A DNA stretch of 64,000 bases from Nocardiopsis sinuspersici (GTDB lineage Bacteria; Actinomycetota; Actinomycetes; Streptosporangiales; Streptosporangiaceae). The notes beneath the pieces were generated by a model. The model was not told where the DNA came from, made no database searches, and was given only the letters and a program-made list of their open reading frames with translations. Below, one piece after another: positions 8,898-16,923 of the stretch. Made by a program: the position numbers and the translations under genes. The stretch lies in the NCBI GenBank assembly GCA_008638415.1, contig VWVT01000009.1, forward strand, positions 62,001 to 126,000, in the 5' to 3' direction. Positions within the stretch are counted from its first letter, which is position 1. Every line of letters starts with the position of its first letter.

Positions 8898-9320
8898 GTC
8901 GTTCTCCCGATGGTGCGGTGGTGTTCCTTGGTGGATGGTAGACGCGCGGGCCGTCTGGTCCTGCGCGGCGGGCAGGGCGGCACGGGCCCGGCGCCGTGGA
9001 GACGGGCGGACACGGACCTGGTCACCCCTTGTTCATCTCTGGCGGTGCCGCCGTATGGAACACCCTGGGGGTAGGGGGTCCATCGCAATCCTCTCAATCT
9101 CGACAACACCGGGACGGTTCGGGACGCTACCGTGTCCCGCTCCCGCTGACCAGCGGTGCGCTGAGACAGGAATCACCCAATCGAGCGGAGACCGGCGGAC
9201 AGTTCCGCCGGTGTTCTTCGATGTCCACCTTCGGGCCATTTGGTCGCAATGACAAGCACCCCTCCTGTTCACCCACACGATGGCTCCGCCCCCGCCGGTC
9301 CCGCCCGTAGGCTTTGGTCC
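8898..9320. other. Divergent intergenic region (DUF47 / SCP2-like gene)
   Basis: 423 bp without coding character. The right end holds the TAGGCT -10 for the SCP2-like gene. A short GGGAC/GTCCC stem is visible at 9121-9138. No operator could be assigned. Confidence 0.5.
9308..9313 (+). promoter_or_regulatory. TAGGCT -10 element of leaderless SCP2-like gene
   Basis: TAGGCT with a 7-nt spacer to ATG 9321 and no ribosome-binding site between them. Confidence 0.55.
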
Positions 9321-9797
9321 ATGCCTTCCGCTCTGAGCGCGAGCGCCCTGCGGCGCCTGCGCGGGTCCCTGGACGAACAGCTCTCCGCGCTGGGAGAGGC
9401 CCCCTTCGAGGGCGGTGACGAGGCCGCCGTCGCCGCCTGCGCGGAGGCGGTCCTGCGCGCCGACGAGCCGCTGCGCGCGGCCGTCAAGGCCGCCGTACGG
9501 GGCAGTCTGGCCGTACTCGCGGACCGCGCCCCCGGACACAGCCTGGAGGTGCGCGTGCCACCGTACGGCGCCGTCCAGGCGGTCGAGGGGCCGCGTCACA
9601 CCCGGGGCACCCCGCCGGGGGTCGTGGAGACCGATCCCCTCACCTGGCTGCGTGTGGCCACCGGGCGCCTCTCCTGGGAACAGGCCGTCTCCGGGCACCT
9701 GGTGCGGGCGAGCGGAGCCCGCTCCGACCTGTCCGGACGGCTGCCCCTGTGGCCGGTACCTCCCCCGGGTGGTGCCGGGCGGACCGCCAGGTACTAG
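9321..9797 (+). CDS. Sterol-carrier (SCP2-like) family protein
   Basis: 158-aa cytoplasmic protein of the small family routinely found just before purF in actinobacteria. Family features are RVPPYGAVQ (about 78-86), the HTRGTPPGVVETDPLTWLRVATG stretch (98-120) and a trailing W. This second stretch is the SCP2-like hydrophobic-ligand segment. ATG 9321 is chosen because it fits the leaderless promoter and leaves out an upstream frame without coding character. The purF -10 overlaps its stop codon. Its biochemical role is unknown; the link to purine synthesis rests on conserved gene order. Confidence 0.8.
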   Translation: MPSALSASALRRLRGSLDEQLSALGEAPFEGGDEAAVAACAEAVLRADEPLRAAVKAAVRGSLAVLADRAPGHSLEVRVPPYGAVQAVEGPRHTRGTPPGVVETDPLTWLRVATGRLSWEQAVSGHLVRASGARSDLSGRLPLWPVPPPGGAGRTARY

Positions 9798-9800
9798 GCT
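9795..9800 (+). promoter_or_regulatory. TAGGCT -10 element of purF
   Basis: TAGGCT overlaps the stop codon of the preceding gene. It is 6 nt from GTG 9807, which favours 9807 over the in-frame GTG 9801 as the purF start. Confidence 0.55.
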
Positions 9801-9806
9801 GTGGGT

Positions 9807-11303
9807 GTGTCGTACTCCGACGGCCGGCTCTCCATGGACCTCGATCCGCTCGAACGCGGCCCGCAGGACGCCTGCGGCGTCTTCGGGGTCTGGGCACCCG
9901 GCGAAGAAGTCAGCAAGCTCACCTACTTCGGCCTCTACGCCCTGCAGCACCGCGGGCAGGAGTCCGCGGGCATCGCACTGAGCGACGGGGACCGGATCCT
10001 CGTCTACAAGGACATGGGACTCGTGTCCCAGGTCTTCAACGAGGCGACCCTGGACTCCCTGCGCGGCCACCTCGCGATCGGCCACTGCCGCTACTCCACC
10101 ACCGGCTCGCCGGTGTGGGAGAACGCCCAGCCGACCTTCTACACGGCGCGTGAGGGGGGTCTGGCCCTCGGCCACAACGGCAACCTGATCAACACCCCGG
10201 AACTGGCGGCGATGCTGCCCGACACCCGTCGGGGCGCCACCACGGACACCGAGGTCCTCACGAACCTGCTGGCCGACCGGGCCAGGAACGGCAGTTCGGT
10301 GGAGGACGCGGCGGCCGAACTCCTTCCGAAGGTCAGGGGCGCCTTCTCCCTGGTGTTCATGGACGAGAACACGCTGTACGCGGCGCGCGACCCGCAGGGC
10401 ATCCGCCCGTTCGTGCTGGGCCGCATGGGCGAGACCTCCGGCGCCGGCGGCTGGGTGGTCGCCAGCGAGACCGCCGCCCTGGACATCGTGGGCGCCACCA
10501 TGGTCCGCGAGATCGAGCCCGGCGAGCTCATCACCATCGACGAGCGCGGAGTCCGGTCCCGCCGCTTCGCGCCCGCCCGCCGCAAGGGCTGCCTGTTCGA
10601 GTACGTCTACCTCGCCCGCCCCGACACCACCATCGCGGGCCGCAACGTCAACTCCACCCGTGTGGAGACGGGCCGCCGCCTGGCCAGGGAGCACCCGGTG
10701 GAGGCCGACCTGGTCATCCCGGTACCCGAGTCCGGCACGCCCGCCGCGGTCGGCTACGCCGAGGCCAGCGGCATCCCCTTCGCCCAGGGCCTGGTGAAGA
10801 ACTCCTACGTGGGACGCACCTTCATCCAGCCCAGCCAGACCCTGCGCCAACTGGGCATCCGGCTCAAGCTCAACCCGCTGCGCGAGGTCATCGAGGGCCG
10901 CCGCCTGGTGGTCGTGGACGACTCGATCGTGCGCGGCAACACCCAGCGGGCCCTGGTCCGGATGCTGCGCGACGCCGGCGCCGCGGAGGTCCACGTGCGC
11001 ATCTCCAGCCCGCCCGTGCTGTGGCCCTGCTACTACGGCATCGACTTCGCCACCCGCGCCGAGCTCATCGCCGCGAACCTGACCGTGGACGAGATCGCCG
11101 AGTCGGTGAACGCCGACTCCCTGGCCTATGTGGACCTCGACGAGCTCATCGCCGCGTCGGAGGTGCCCAAGGACGACCTGTGCCGGGCCTGCTTCGACGG
11201 CGTGTACCCGATCGACGTGGACGTCGACTCCCAGGGCAAGTACCTGTTGGAGAAGGCCTGCGGCACGCCCGAGGGCTCGACCCTGGCCACCAGCGACAAG
11301 TAA
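9807..11303 (+). CDS. purF: Amidophosphoribosyltransferase PurF
   Basis: 498-aa enzyme for the first committed purine step (PRPP + glutamine to phosphoribosylamine). A short propeptide precedes Cys23 in DACGVFGVW, the N-terminal nucleophile after processing. The glutaminase domain contains LQHRGQESAGIA and GHNGNLIN. The PRTase domain has the PRPP motif VVVDDSIVRGNT. Four cysteines in RKGCLFEY, WPCYYG and LCRAC match the spacing class of the Bacillus-type 4Fe-4S enzyme, so an oxygen-labile cluster is likely. The start choice (9807 versus 9801) rests on the promoter spacing. purM follows 99 bp later. Confidence 0.96.
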   Translation: MSYSDGRLSMDLDPLERGPQDACGVFGVWAPGEEVSKLTYFGLYALQHRGQESAGIALSDGDRILVYKDMGLVSQVFNEATLDSLRGHLAIGHCRYSTTGSPVWENAQPTFYTAREGGLALGHNGNLINTPELAAMLPDTRRGATTDTEVLTNLLADRARNGSSVEDAAAELLPKVRGAFSLVFMDENTLYAARDPQGIRPFVLGRMGETSGAGGWVVASETAALDIVGATMVREIEPGELITIDERGVRSRRFAPARRKGCLFEYVYLARPDTTIAGRNVNSTRVETGRRLAREHPVEADLVIPVPESGTPAAVGYAEASGIPFAQGLVKNSYVGRTFIQPSQTLRQLGIRLKLNPLREVIEGRRLVVVDDSIVRGNTQRALVRMLRDAGAAEVHVRISSPPVLWPCYYGIDFATRAELIAANLTVDEIAESVNADSLAYVDLDELIAASEVPKDDLCRACFDGVYPIDVDVDSQGKYLLEKACGTPEGSTLATSDK

Positions 11304-11402
11304 CCACCCCCGGACCGGACCCGGCGCGGCGGCTCCGCCGTGCCCGGGGACGGGCCGCGGGGACCGCACCACCAACGCAACACAGCACGAGGAGAGACTC
11401 GC

Positions 11403-12461
11403 GTGGCAGCCGACAGCACAGGGACGACGGGCGCGTACGCGGCCGCGGGCGTCGACATCGCCGCCGGTGAGCGCGCCGTCGACCTGATGAAGCGTCACGT
11501 GGCGCGCACCCGCCGACCCGAGCAGGTGACCGACGCCAGCGGCTTCGCGGGTCTGTTCCGGCTCGACACGGGCAGGTACAAGGACCCGGTCCTGGCCACA
11601 TCCACCGACGGCGTGGGCACCAAGGTGCTGCTCGCCCAGCAGATGGACAAGCACGACACGATCGGCGTCGACCTGGTGGCGATGGTCGTCGACGACCTCG
11701 TGGTCAGTGGCGCCGAGCCCCTGTTCATGACCGACTACGTCGCCTGCGGCGCGGTGGTCCCCGAGCGCATCGCCGAGATCGTCGGCGGCATCGCGGAGGG
11801 CTGCCACCAGGCGGGCTGCGCGCTGATCGGCGGGGAGACCGCCGAGCACCCGGGCGCCATGGAGCCCGACGAGTACGACCTCGCCGGCGCGGGCACCGGC
11901 GTGGTGGAGGGCGACGCGATCCTCGGCCCGGACCGGGTCCGCGAGGGCGACGCGGTGATCGCCATGGGCTCCTCGGGGCCGCACTCCAACGGCTACTCGC
12001 TCATCCGGCACATCGTGGAACGGGCCGACCTGGACCTGTTCGCGCACGTCCCCGAGCTGGGCGGGGTACTGGGCGAGGTCCTGCTCACCCCGACCCGGGT
12101 GTACGCCAAGGACTGCGTCGCGCTGACCGGCGCGGTGGGGGTGCACGCCTACGCGCACGTCACCGGCGGCGGCCTGGCGGCCAACCTCTCCCGGTCCCTG
12201 CCCGACCACCTGGACGCGGAGCTGGACCGCGCCACCTGGTCGCCCGCTCCCGTGTTCGGCCACCTCGCCGACAGGGGCGGTGTGAGCCGGGAGGACATGG
12301 AGGCCACGTTCAACATGGGTGTGGGCATGGTGGCGGTCGTCGCGGCGGAGGACGCCGGACGCGCGCTGGAGGTACTGGCCGACCGCGGTGTCCCGGCCTG
12401 GCGGCTGGGCACGGTGACGGCCGGCTCCGGCCAGGCGGTCCTGACCGGCGAGTACGCGTGA
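11403..12461 (+). CDS. purM: Phosphoribosylformylglycinamidine cyclo-ligase PurM (AIR synthetase)
   Basis: 352-aa ATP-dependent enzyme that converts FGAM to AIR in the purine pathway. The start GTG 11403 follows GAGGAGAG and gives a short variable leader before YAAAGVDIAAGERAVDLMK. PurM signatures are TSTDGVGTKVLLA, the DLVAMVVDDLVVSGAEPLFMTDY stretch, IGGETAEHPG and VTGGGLAANL. It follows purF in the same direction, the usual actinobacterial order. Transcription is predicted to end at the palindrome 15 bp after the stop. Confidence 0.96.
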   Translation: MAADSTGTTGAYAAAGVDIAAGERAVDLMKRHVARTRRPEQVTDASGFAGLFRLDTGRYKDPVLATSTDGVGTKVLLAQQMDKHDTIGVDLVAMVVDDLVVSGAEPLFMTDYVACGAVVPERIAEIVGGIAEGCHQAGCALIGGETAEHPGAMEPDEYDLAGAGTGVVEGDAILGPDRVREGDAVIAMGSSGPHSNGYSLIRHIVERADLDLFAHVPELGGVLGEVLLTPTRVYAKDCVALTGAVGVHAYAHVTGGGLAANLSRSLPDHLDAELDRATWSPAPVFGHLADRGGVSREDMEATFNMGVGMVAVVAAEDAGRALEVLADRGVPAWRLGTVTAGSGQAVLTGEYA

Positions 12462-12476
12462 GAAACGGACGCGAAC

Positions 12477-12516
12477 ATAGCCGGTGCGAACCACCAGGGT
12501 GGTTCGCACCGGCTAT
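12477..12516. terminator. 40-bp perfect palindrome, bidirectional terminator
   Basis: The 19-nt arm ATAGCCGGTGCGAACCACC (12477-12495), two bases AG, then its exact reverse complement (12498-12516). It sits between convergent purM and the DUF3073 gene. The A/T flanks give U residues at the 3' end in both directions. Confidence 0.85.
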
Positions 12517-12613
12517 ATCCACCTGTCCGCCACGGCTTCCGAACGGAGAACCGTAACCGCCACAGGTCAGCGGTTGTTGTCCGAGCGACCTGAGAACCTC
12601 GCCCGACCGGCTA

Positions 12614-12841
12614 CTACTTGTCGGAGTCCGAGTACTTGTCGGCAAGATCCGCGTAACGGTCGACCAGGTCGTCCTGAGGATCCTCGTAGGCACCGTCCGG
12701 ACCCAACGGCCCGGAGGTAGACCCCTCGTCCTCAGCGACACCCAGCTCCGACCGCAGCCGCTCAAGGTCGGTCCCGCCGGAGCTGTACTTGAGCTTCCGG
12801 GCGACCTTCTGCTGCTTGGCCTTGGCTCGGCCGCGCCCCAT
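12614..12841 (-). CDS. DUF3073 family protein
   Basis: 75-aa highly charged protein, conserved next to purM in actinobacteria. The basic N-terminus MGRGRAKAKQQKVARKLKYSS is the family hallmark. The C-terminal half is acidic (DDLVDRYADLADKYSDSDK). No catalytic motif is seen; the basic head could bind nucleic acid or ribosomes, but this is speculation. The start ATG is the only sensible one and the length is typical. Confidence 0.88.
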   Translation of the reverse strand: MGRGRAKAKQQKVARKLKYSSGGTDLERLRSELGVAEDEGSTSGPLGPDGAYEDPQDDLVDRYADLADKYSDSDK

Positions 12842-13055
12842 TGGCTCGACCCCCTCAACGATTGGGTTCCGACGAACCCCAGATCACTTACTAACCCGCA
12901 CTATCGGGCTGACGGCCGTCAAACGCGACTGACGACAGGCGCCAGCTTACGTACACACACAACCGTACCTGGTCGGCCCCCGTCGTGCCTACGCCACCCG
13001 GGTGTGACGGATGTGGTGCGCACACGGATCGGCGCCCTGACAGGGGATCGCCACG

Positions 13056-13928
13056 GTGAGTGCCACGCGCAACGATATGTGCCACGATGCGTTCGTGCTG
13101 CCCTACACCGCCTACCTCCGCGTCTACCAGCCGATCCACTCGTTCTCCCCGTGCGACCGCAGCTACTGGGAGGAGTACGCGGCCTCACCCGACCGGCCGC
13201 GGCGGATCAACGCGCTGGCGGCGGAGCACGCCGAGAGCCTGCGGCGGCTGGTCACGACGCCTCCGGTGGTGGCGCCGGCGGAGGAGAGCCGCAACGCCTA
13301 CCTCCGGCGGGTGAACGAGCGCCTGTACGTCTGCCCGTGGCAGACGCGGCTGCGCTCTTGGCGGGCCTTCACCGAGTTCACCGACACGATGCCGGTGGCG
13401 GTGAGCGGGGCGTTCGTACCGGATCCGGAGGCCGAGCGCACCGAGGAGCACTACCGGGAGTGGCGGGACTCGGGCTCGCTGACACGTCCGGGCATCCTGT
13501 CGAGCAACTGGACCATCCCGGTCCCCTGGTTCGTGCCGTTCCAGCCCCAGGAGCGGTGCCTGGTGCTGTCGTCGAACTCCACCCGGACGCTGCTGTACCT
13601 CACCCGGACCTCACTGGCCACACGCCGGCTCGAACACACGCTGGCGGTGCTGCGGGAGCACATCGGGCAGCGGGGGGTGTCGGCCTCGACCGAGAACCTG
13701 GCGGACTGGCTGTCCCTGACGGCCCACCCCGACTCGCTGCTGGAGCTGGACTACGGGGGCCTGCCGCACCTGCTCGACGACGACCACCTGAGTGAGGACC
13801 ACTCGGTGGCCGAGGTGTCGGGGGCGGTGGAAGCCCTGGTGACAGGGGAGGTCGAGCGCGTGCTGGAGTTGCGGGAGAGGCTCACGCGGCGCTGGAGGTC
13901 GGTACGTGCCCTGGAGCACGCCAACTGA
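13056..13928 (+). CDS. Conserved actinobacterial protein, bldC-adjacent (SCO4090-like)
   Basis: 290-aa soluble protein with no signal peptide or membrane helix. It has an aromatic-rich start (FVLPYTAYLRVYQPIHSF) and the block WTIPVPWFVPFQPQERCLVL. The latter is the kind of sequence I associate with an uncharacterised family located beside bldC in streptomycetes. The GTG start at 13056 has AGGGGA about 9 bp upstream; an ATG at 13077 is an alternative. No enzymatic motif is recognised. The C-terminus (VERVLELRERLTRRWRSVRALEHAN) is likely coiled-coil. Conservation with bldC suggests a housekeeping or developmental role. Confidence 0.75.
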   Translation: MSATRNDMCHDAFVLPYTAYLRVYQPIHSFSPCDRSYWEEYAASPDRPRRINALAAEHAESLRRLVTTPPVVAPAEESRNAYLRRVNERLYVCPWQTRLRSWRAFTEFTDTMPVAVSGAFVPDPEAERTEEHYREWRDSGSLTRPGILSSNWTIPVPWFVPFQPQERCLVLSSNSTRTLLYLTRTSLATRRLEHTLAVLREHIGQRGVSASTENLADWLSLTAHPDSLLELDYGGLPHLLDDDHLSEDHSVAEVSGAVEALVTGEVERVLELRERLTRRWRSVRALEHAN

Positions 13929-14632
13929 GAGTTACGGTATCCCCACTTTTTCGTGGACACGGGTATGCCTTCTGTCGTCTCCGCATGGCCTGGGTACGCA
14001 CGCGCCACGCCGGTGTCCAACCTGGTACACCAGGTTTCTCGGCCTCCTCCGGAGATCTTTTCGCACGTGACAACGGTGCGAGCCCGGACGTCGTCCGCGC
14101 ACGACATCAAGCGTCGTGAAACTGGGCATAACGCCCGATAGGGATCGACGTAGACTGTAACCAGCCGATCACTGAGCGCACTCTGAGTAACCACGGAACC
14201 CTTGCCACGCGGGCGATCCGCACTTCCCGACCCGACAGCCGAAGCACACACGGCCTCGCCTCCACCGGTCCACCCCACGCCCTCCCCCACGGCGACCGAC
14301 CAGGGCCACGCCCTCCTCCCCCGGAACATGACACCGGGTTTCGGTCAGGCCTCCGTAGCACTTCGGGAACTCCGGATCGAGAAAAACGAGGCCGGAGAAC
14401 GAAGTTTTGACCGAATACGCCACATGCCACTAAACGTGTCGCTAGAATCACTTAGCGTGACGCGGCCACGGGCGGCTTTCTGGCCTCCCACGCGCAAAGT
14501 TGCTTGGAGTGGTCGTACAATCACCTCGGGTGATGCCAATATAGACCTAGAGGGAATATTGGACATCCGGGCCAAGTGCCAGGATTAAGGCTCAAGGATC
14601 GGCACACAGATCCAGGAGGAGAGGCCGTACAC
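13929..14632. other. Long non-coding region upstream of bldC
   Basis: 704 bp without credible genes and with lower GC than the neighbours. Possible promoter elements for bldC are TTGACC (14407-14412) with TAAACG (14431-14436) 18 bp later, TAGAAT (14443-14448), and an isolated TAGACT (14151-14156). Two palindromes lie 70-110 bp before the gene. A 128-codon open frame at 14202-14588 has atypical codon use and is not called. Confidence 0.55.
14521..14562. promoter_or_regulatory. Two inverted repeats upstream of bldC
   Basis: TCACC-TCG-GGTGA (14521-14533) is followed 2 bp later by CCAATAT-N13-ATATTGG (14536-14562). Both are perfect and could be operators in the bldC leader. The binding proteins are unknown. 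Confidence 0.5.
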
Positions 14633-14836
14633 ATGTCAACTCGCACGCCCGAGGCGGAGCCCCTGTTGACCCCCGCCGAGGTTGCCACCATGTTCCGCGT
14701 GGATCCCAAGACCGTGACACGCTGGGCCAAGGCGGGCAAGCTGACCTCGATCCGCACCTTGGGCGGACATCGCCGCTACCGCGAGACTGAGGTCCGCGCC
14801 CTGCTGGCCGGAATCCCCAGCCAGCGTACGGAGTGA
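14633..14836 (+). CDS. bldC: BldC, small MerR-like developmental regulator
   Basis: 67-aa DNA-binding protein. In streptomycetes BldC delays sporulation by repressing developmental genes and binds DNA head-to-tail as asymmetric oligomers. The sequence is almost the textbook BldC: LLTPAEVATMFRVDPKTV then TRWAKAGKLTSIRTLGGHRR, covering the winged helix-turn-helix, and a C-terminus ending RALLAGIPSQR. ATG 14633 follows a strong AGGAGGAGA site. A hairpin terminator lies about 85 bp downstream. The long upstream region suggests complex control. Confidence 0.97.
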   Translation: MSTRTPEAEPLLTPAEVATMFRVDPKTVTRWAKAGKLTSIRTLGGHRRYRETEVRALLAGIPSQRTE

Positions 14837-14921
14837 TCTCCCGGTCTGTGCCGGTTCCGGGGGGAACGGTCGGGCAGGCTCCGGCTGCTGACAAAGCCGA
14901 GCAAGGCTGACAATGGTCGAG

Positions 14922-14948
14922 GGCGGGTCTTCGAGAAGGAGACCCGCC
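14922..14948 (+). terminator. Hairpin terminator after bldC
   Basis: GGCGGGTCT (14922-14930), a 9-nt loop, then AGACCCGCC (14940-14948), followed by TTCC. Confidence 0.65.
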
Positions 14949-15105
14949 TTCCGTGTGTCCCGAGCTCCGGGGCCGGGGAGCCGGCTGGACCGTGTTTCCT
15001 CGGAGCTCCGCCGCGCTCCGCCTCGTGCCCGACGCCGCGGGTACGGCAGCCCGTCGGCGCCCTCGCCACCCCCAGCGGCACAGGACCGGGTCCACCGGAC
15101 AGGAC

Positions 15106-16419
15106 CTAGCCGATCCGGTCGTCCATGGCGGTGGTGCGCTTGCGGGCCAGGAGGGTCGCGGCCGTACCGCCGCCGACCGCCACCACCGCGGCGGTGACCA
15201 GCCCGACGAGCGAGCCGCCCGTGGTCGCCAGGCGGCCGTCGTCCCCGGCCGCCTCCCCGGTCTCCCCGCTCCCGCCGTCCTTGTCGCCGGGAACCGGTGA
15301 CGTGTCCGCGGCGCGGGTGGAGCCGAGGGCCCACGAGTCGGCGAAGTCCACCGCGAAGCCCTTCTCCTCCCGGGGCTCGCCCACCTGCACCCACACGGTC
15401 ATCCAACTGCGGCTTCCCCGGCCCTCCCAGTCGGGGTCCTCGTCCCCGAAAGCCGTCTCGGCGGCCGCGAAGCGGACGCTGACGGGCACCTGTAGGACCA
15501 CGTCGCCGTCCTCGTCGACCACCTCCAGGAGGTCGCGCGCCACGAGCCGGTCCCCGCCCGCCTCCAGCGGTCCCACGGAGGTGCCGAACGCGGTCAGGTC
15601 GCCGTGCGCGAACGTCGCCTCCGTCTCGCCCCCGTAGGCGGCGGTGGCCGTGGTGGTCACGTCGGAGAGGGTGAACTCCACCGCGTTGCCGTCGGCGGAG
15701 ACCGTCTCGTAGCCGGTCTCGTCGAGGACGAACACGTCGTCCTCGCCCGGGGAGGCACTGGGGGAGGCACTGGGGGAGGCGCTCGGGGACGAGGCGTCCC
15801 CCAGCGGTTCGCGAAGGGGCGCGTCGGACGGCGCCCCGTCCCCCCGGGCCCCCTCCTCGTCGCCGGGGGCGGTGCCGGCACCTCCGTCGGCCCCGGACGC
15901 CTCCCCGCCGGTCAGGGGCTCCTTGTCGCTCGGGACGGGTGCGTCCCGGAGCGGGGCGGCCTCCTCCGTGGGCTCGGCCCCCGAGGAGGGGACGGGGGTC
16001 GGGGAGAAGGGGGACGGCGAGGCGTCGGGGAGCGCGGCGTCCGGCGGTACGTCGATCATCCCGTGGGCGGCGAGGTCGGTGACGTCCATCCGGAAGGTCG
16101 CGGTCCGCACGGTGGAGGCGGCGCGCGCGCCCGCCTCGTCGACCACGGTGTGGCTCTCGCCGTCGATCTCCAGGTAGTGCGCCATCGGACCGAAGACGTC
16201 CTCGGCCGCGGCGCTGCCCTCGGTCGTGCCGCCGAAACCGGTGGCGGTCGAGTAGCCGGCGACGGCGTCGCCGTCGGACACCCAGGCCTGGGCGTTTCCC
16301 CAGACGAGCTGGTCGGCGGAGGCCGGGAGCGCGGACACGGCGCCGATCACGCCGAGTGCGGTGAACAGGGCGCCGGCACCGGCGAGGCGGCGTGCGGTCG
16401 ACTTGGCGGGAGACACCAC
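15106..16419 (-). CDS. LAxTG sortase-anchored surface protein 1
   Basis: 437-aa exported protein. A signal peptide (about 1-35, ending ALPASA) precedes an N-terminal domain (36-120) with QAWVSDGDAVAGYSTATG. A Pro/Ser/Glu-rich low-complexity middle (about 125-235, with an SASPSASPSAS run) and a C-terminal domain (240-380) follow. The tail has LATTG, a hydrophobic helix and RKR, the class-E sortase (SrtE) sorting pattern of actinobacteria. The GTG start lies after AGGAG. It is a paralogue of the next protein, sharing the A-V-DG-VA and YLxID patterns. The function is probably a covalently attached cell-wall surface protein; no sortase gene is in the window. Confidence 0.8.
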   Translation of the reverse strand: MVSPAKSTARRLAGAGALFTALGVIGAVSALPASADQLVWGNAQAWVSDGDAVAGYSTATGFGGTTEGSAAAEDVFGPMAHYLEIDGESHTVVDEAGARAASTVRTATFRMDVTDLAAHGMIDVPPDAALPDASPSPFSPTPVPSSGAEPTEEAAPLRDAPVPSDKEPLTGGEASGADGGAGTAPGDEEGARGDGAPSDAPLREPLGDASSPSASPSASPSASPGEDDVFVLDETGYETVSADGNAVEFTLSDVTTTATAAYGGETEATFAHGDLTAFGTSVGPLEAGGDRLVARDLLEVVDEDGDVVLQVPVSVRFAAAETAFGDEDPDWEGRGSRSWMTVWVQVGEPREEKGFAVDFADSWALGSTRAADTSPVPGDKDGGSGETGEAAGDDGRLATTGGSLVGLVTAAVVAVGGGTAATLLARKRTTAMDDRIG

Positions 16420-16923
16420 AACACTCCTGTTGTATCTGGGGGATGTCCGACCCGGGGGTCGGCCCGTGCCCGCCGCGAGCGGCGGACAGGGTTGCCGGGC
16501 CGGTCTGGGAGGGCCGGCCGCGGTGTGCGGGGCGGATTCGCACCGGAGTCCTCCCGCCCCGGGAGAGGGCTCCGGTGTACGGCGCGTGGAGGGGCCGCTA
16601 CAGCGAGCCTAACCCCTGGATCACAAAACGGAAACCATCTCTCGTACGGCGATCGGCAGACATATGTGCACCAACCACCAGACAACGGAGGCATTTGGCA
16701 AGAAGTTCCGAGGTTTCCGGCAGAGGTCCGGCAGAAGTTCCAGGTGCCCGGAGCCCGGGGTCGGGGCCGGGGTCGGGGCCGGGTCCGGAGGACGGGGTCC
16801 GGGAGGCCGGGGGTCAGGGCGGACCGGTCGGGCCGGGGGCGGTGAGGGGCCGGGAACACGGGAAGGCCCCGGGGAGCACGTCCCCGGGGCCCGGTCGGCT
16901 CAGCCGACCACCAAGCCGAAGGC
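16420..16923. other. Intergenic region between two LAxTG genes
   Basis: 504 bp with no gene. The right half holds terminator hairpins for LAxTG protein 2. The left half is the likely promoter of LAxTG protein 1, with an A-rich patch around 16617-16680. A GGGGTCGGGGCC-rich stretch at 16752-16800 could form G-quadruplexes. Confidence 0.5.
16865..16891 (-). terminator. Hairpin terminator of LAxTG protein 2
   Basis: An 11-bp stem (16865-16875 with 16881-16891) and 5-nt loop lie just after the stop of the minus-strand gene. A second small stem, GGTCGGC/GCCGACC at 16893-16909, lies closer to the gene. Confidence 0.6.

Noticed and set aside
9033-12509. 1158-codon open frame on the minus strand opposite purF/purM
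   Set aside because: It is antisense to two certain genes, of low-complexity His/Gly/Arg composition, with no domain.
14202-14588. 128-codon frame upstream of bldC
   Set aside because: Atypical codon use, no ribosome-binding site, and it spans palindromes and promoter-like words.
16752-16800. GC-rich repeat between LAxTG genes as a gene
   Set aside because: Only degenerate G/C runs with no frame conserved; noted as possible G-quadruplex sequence only.
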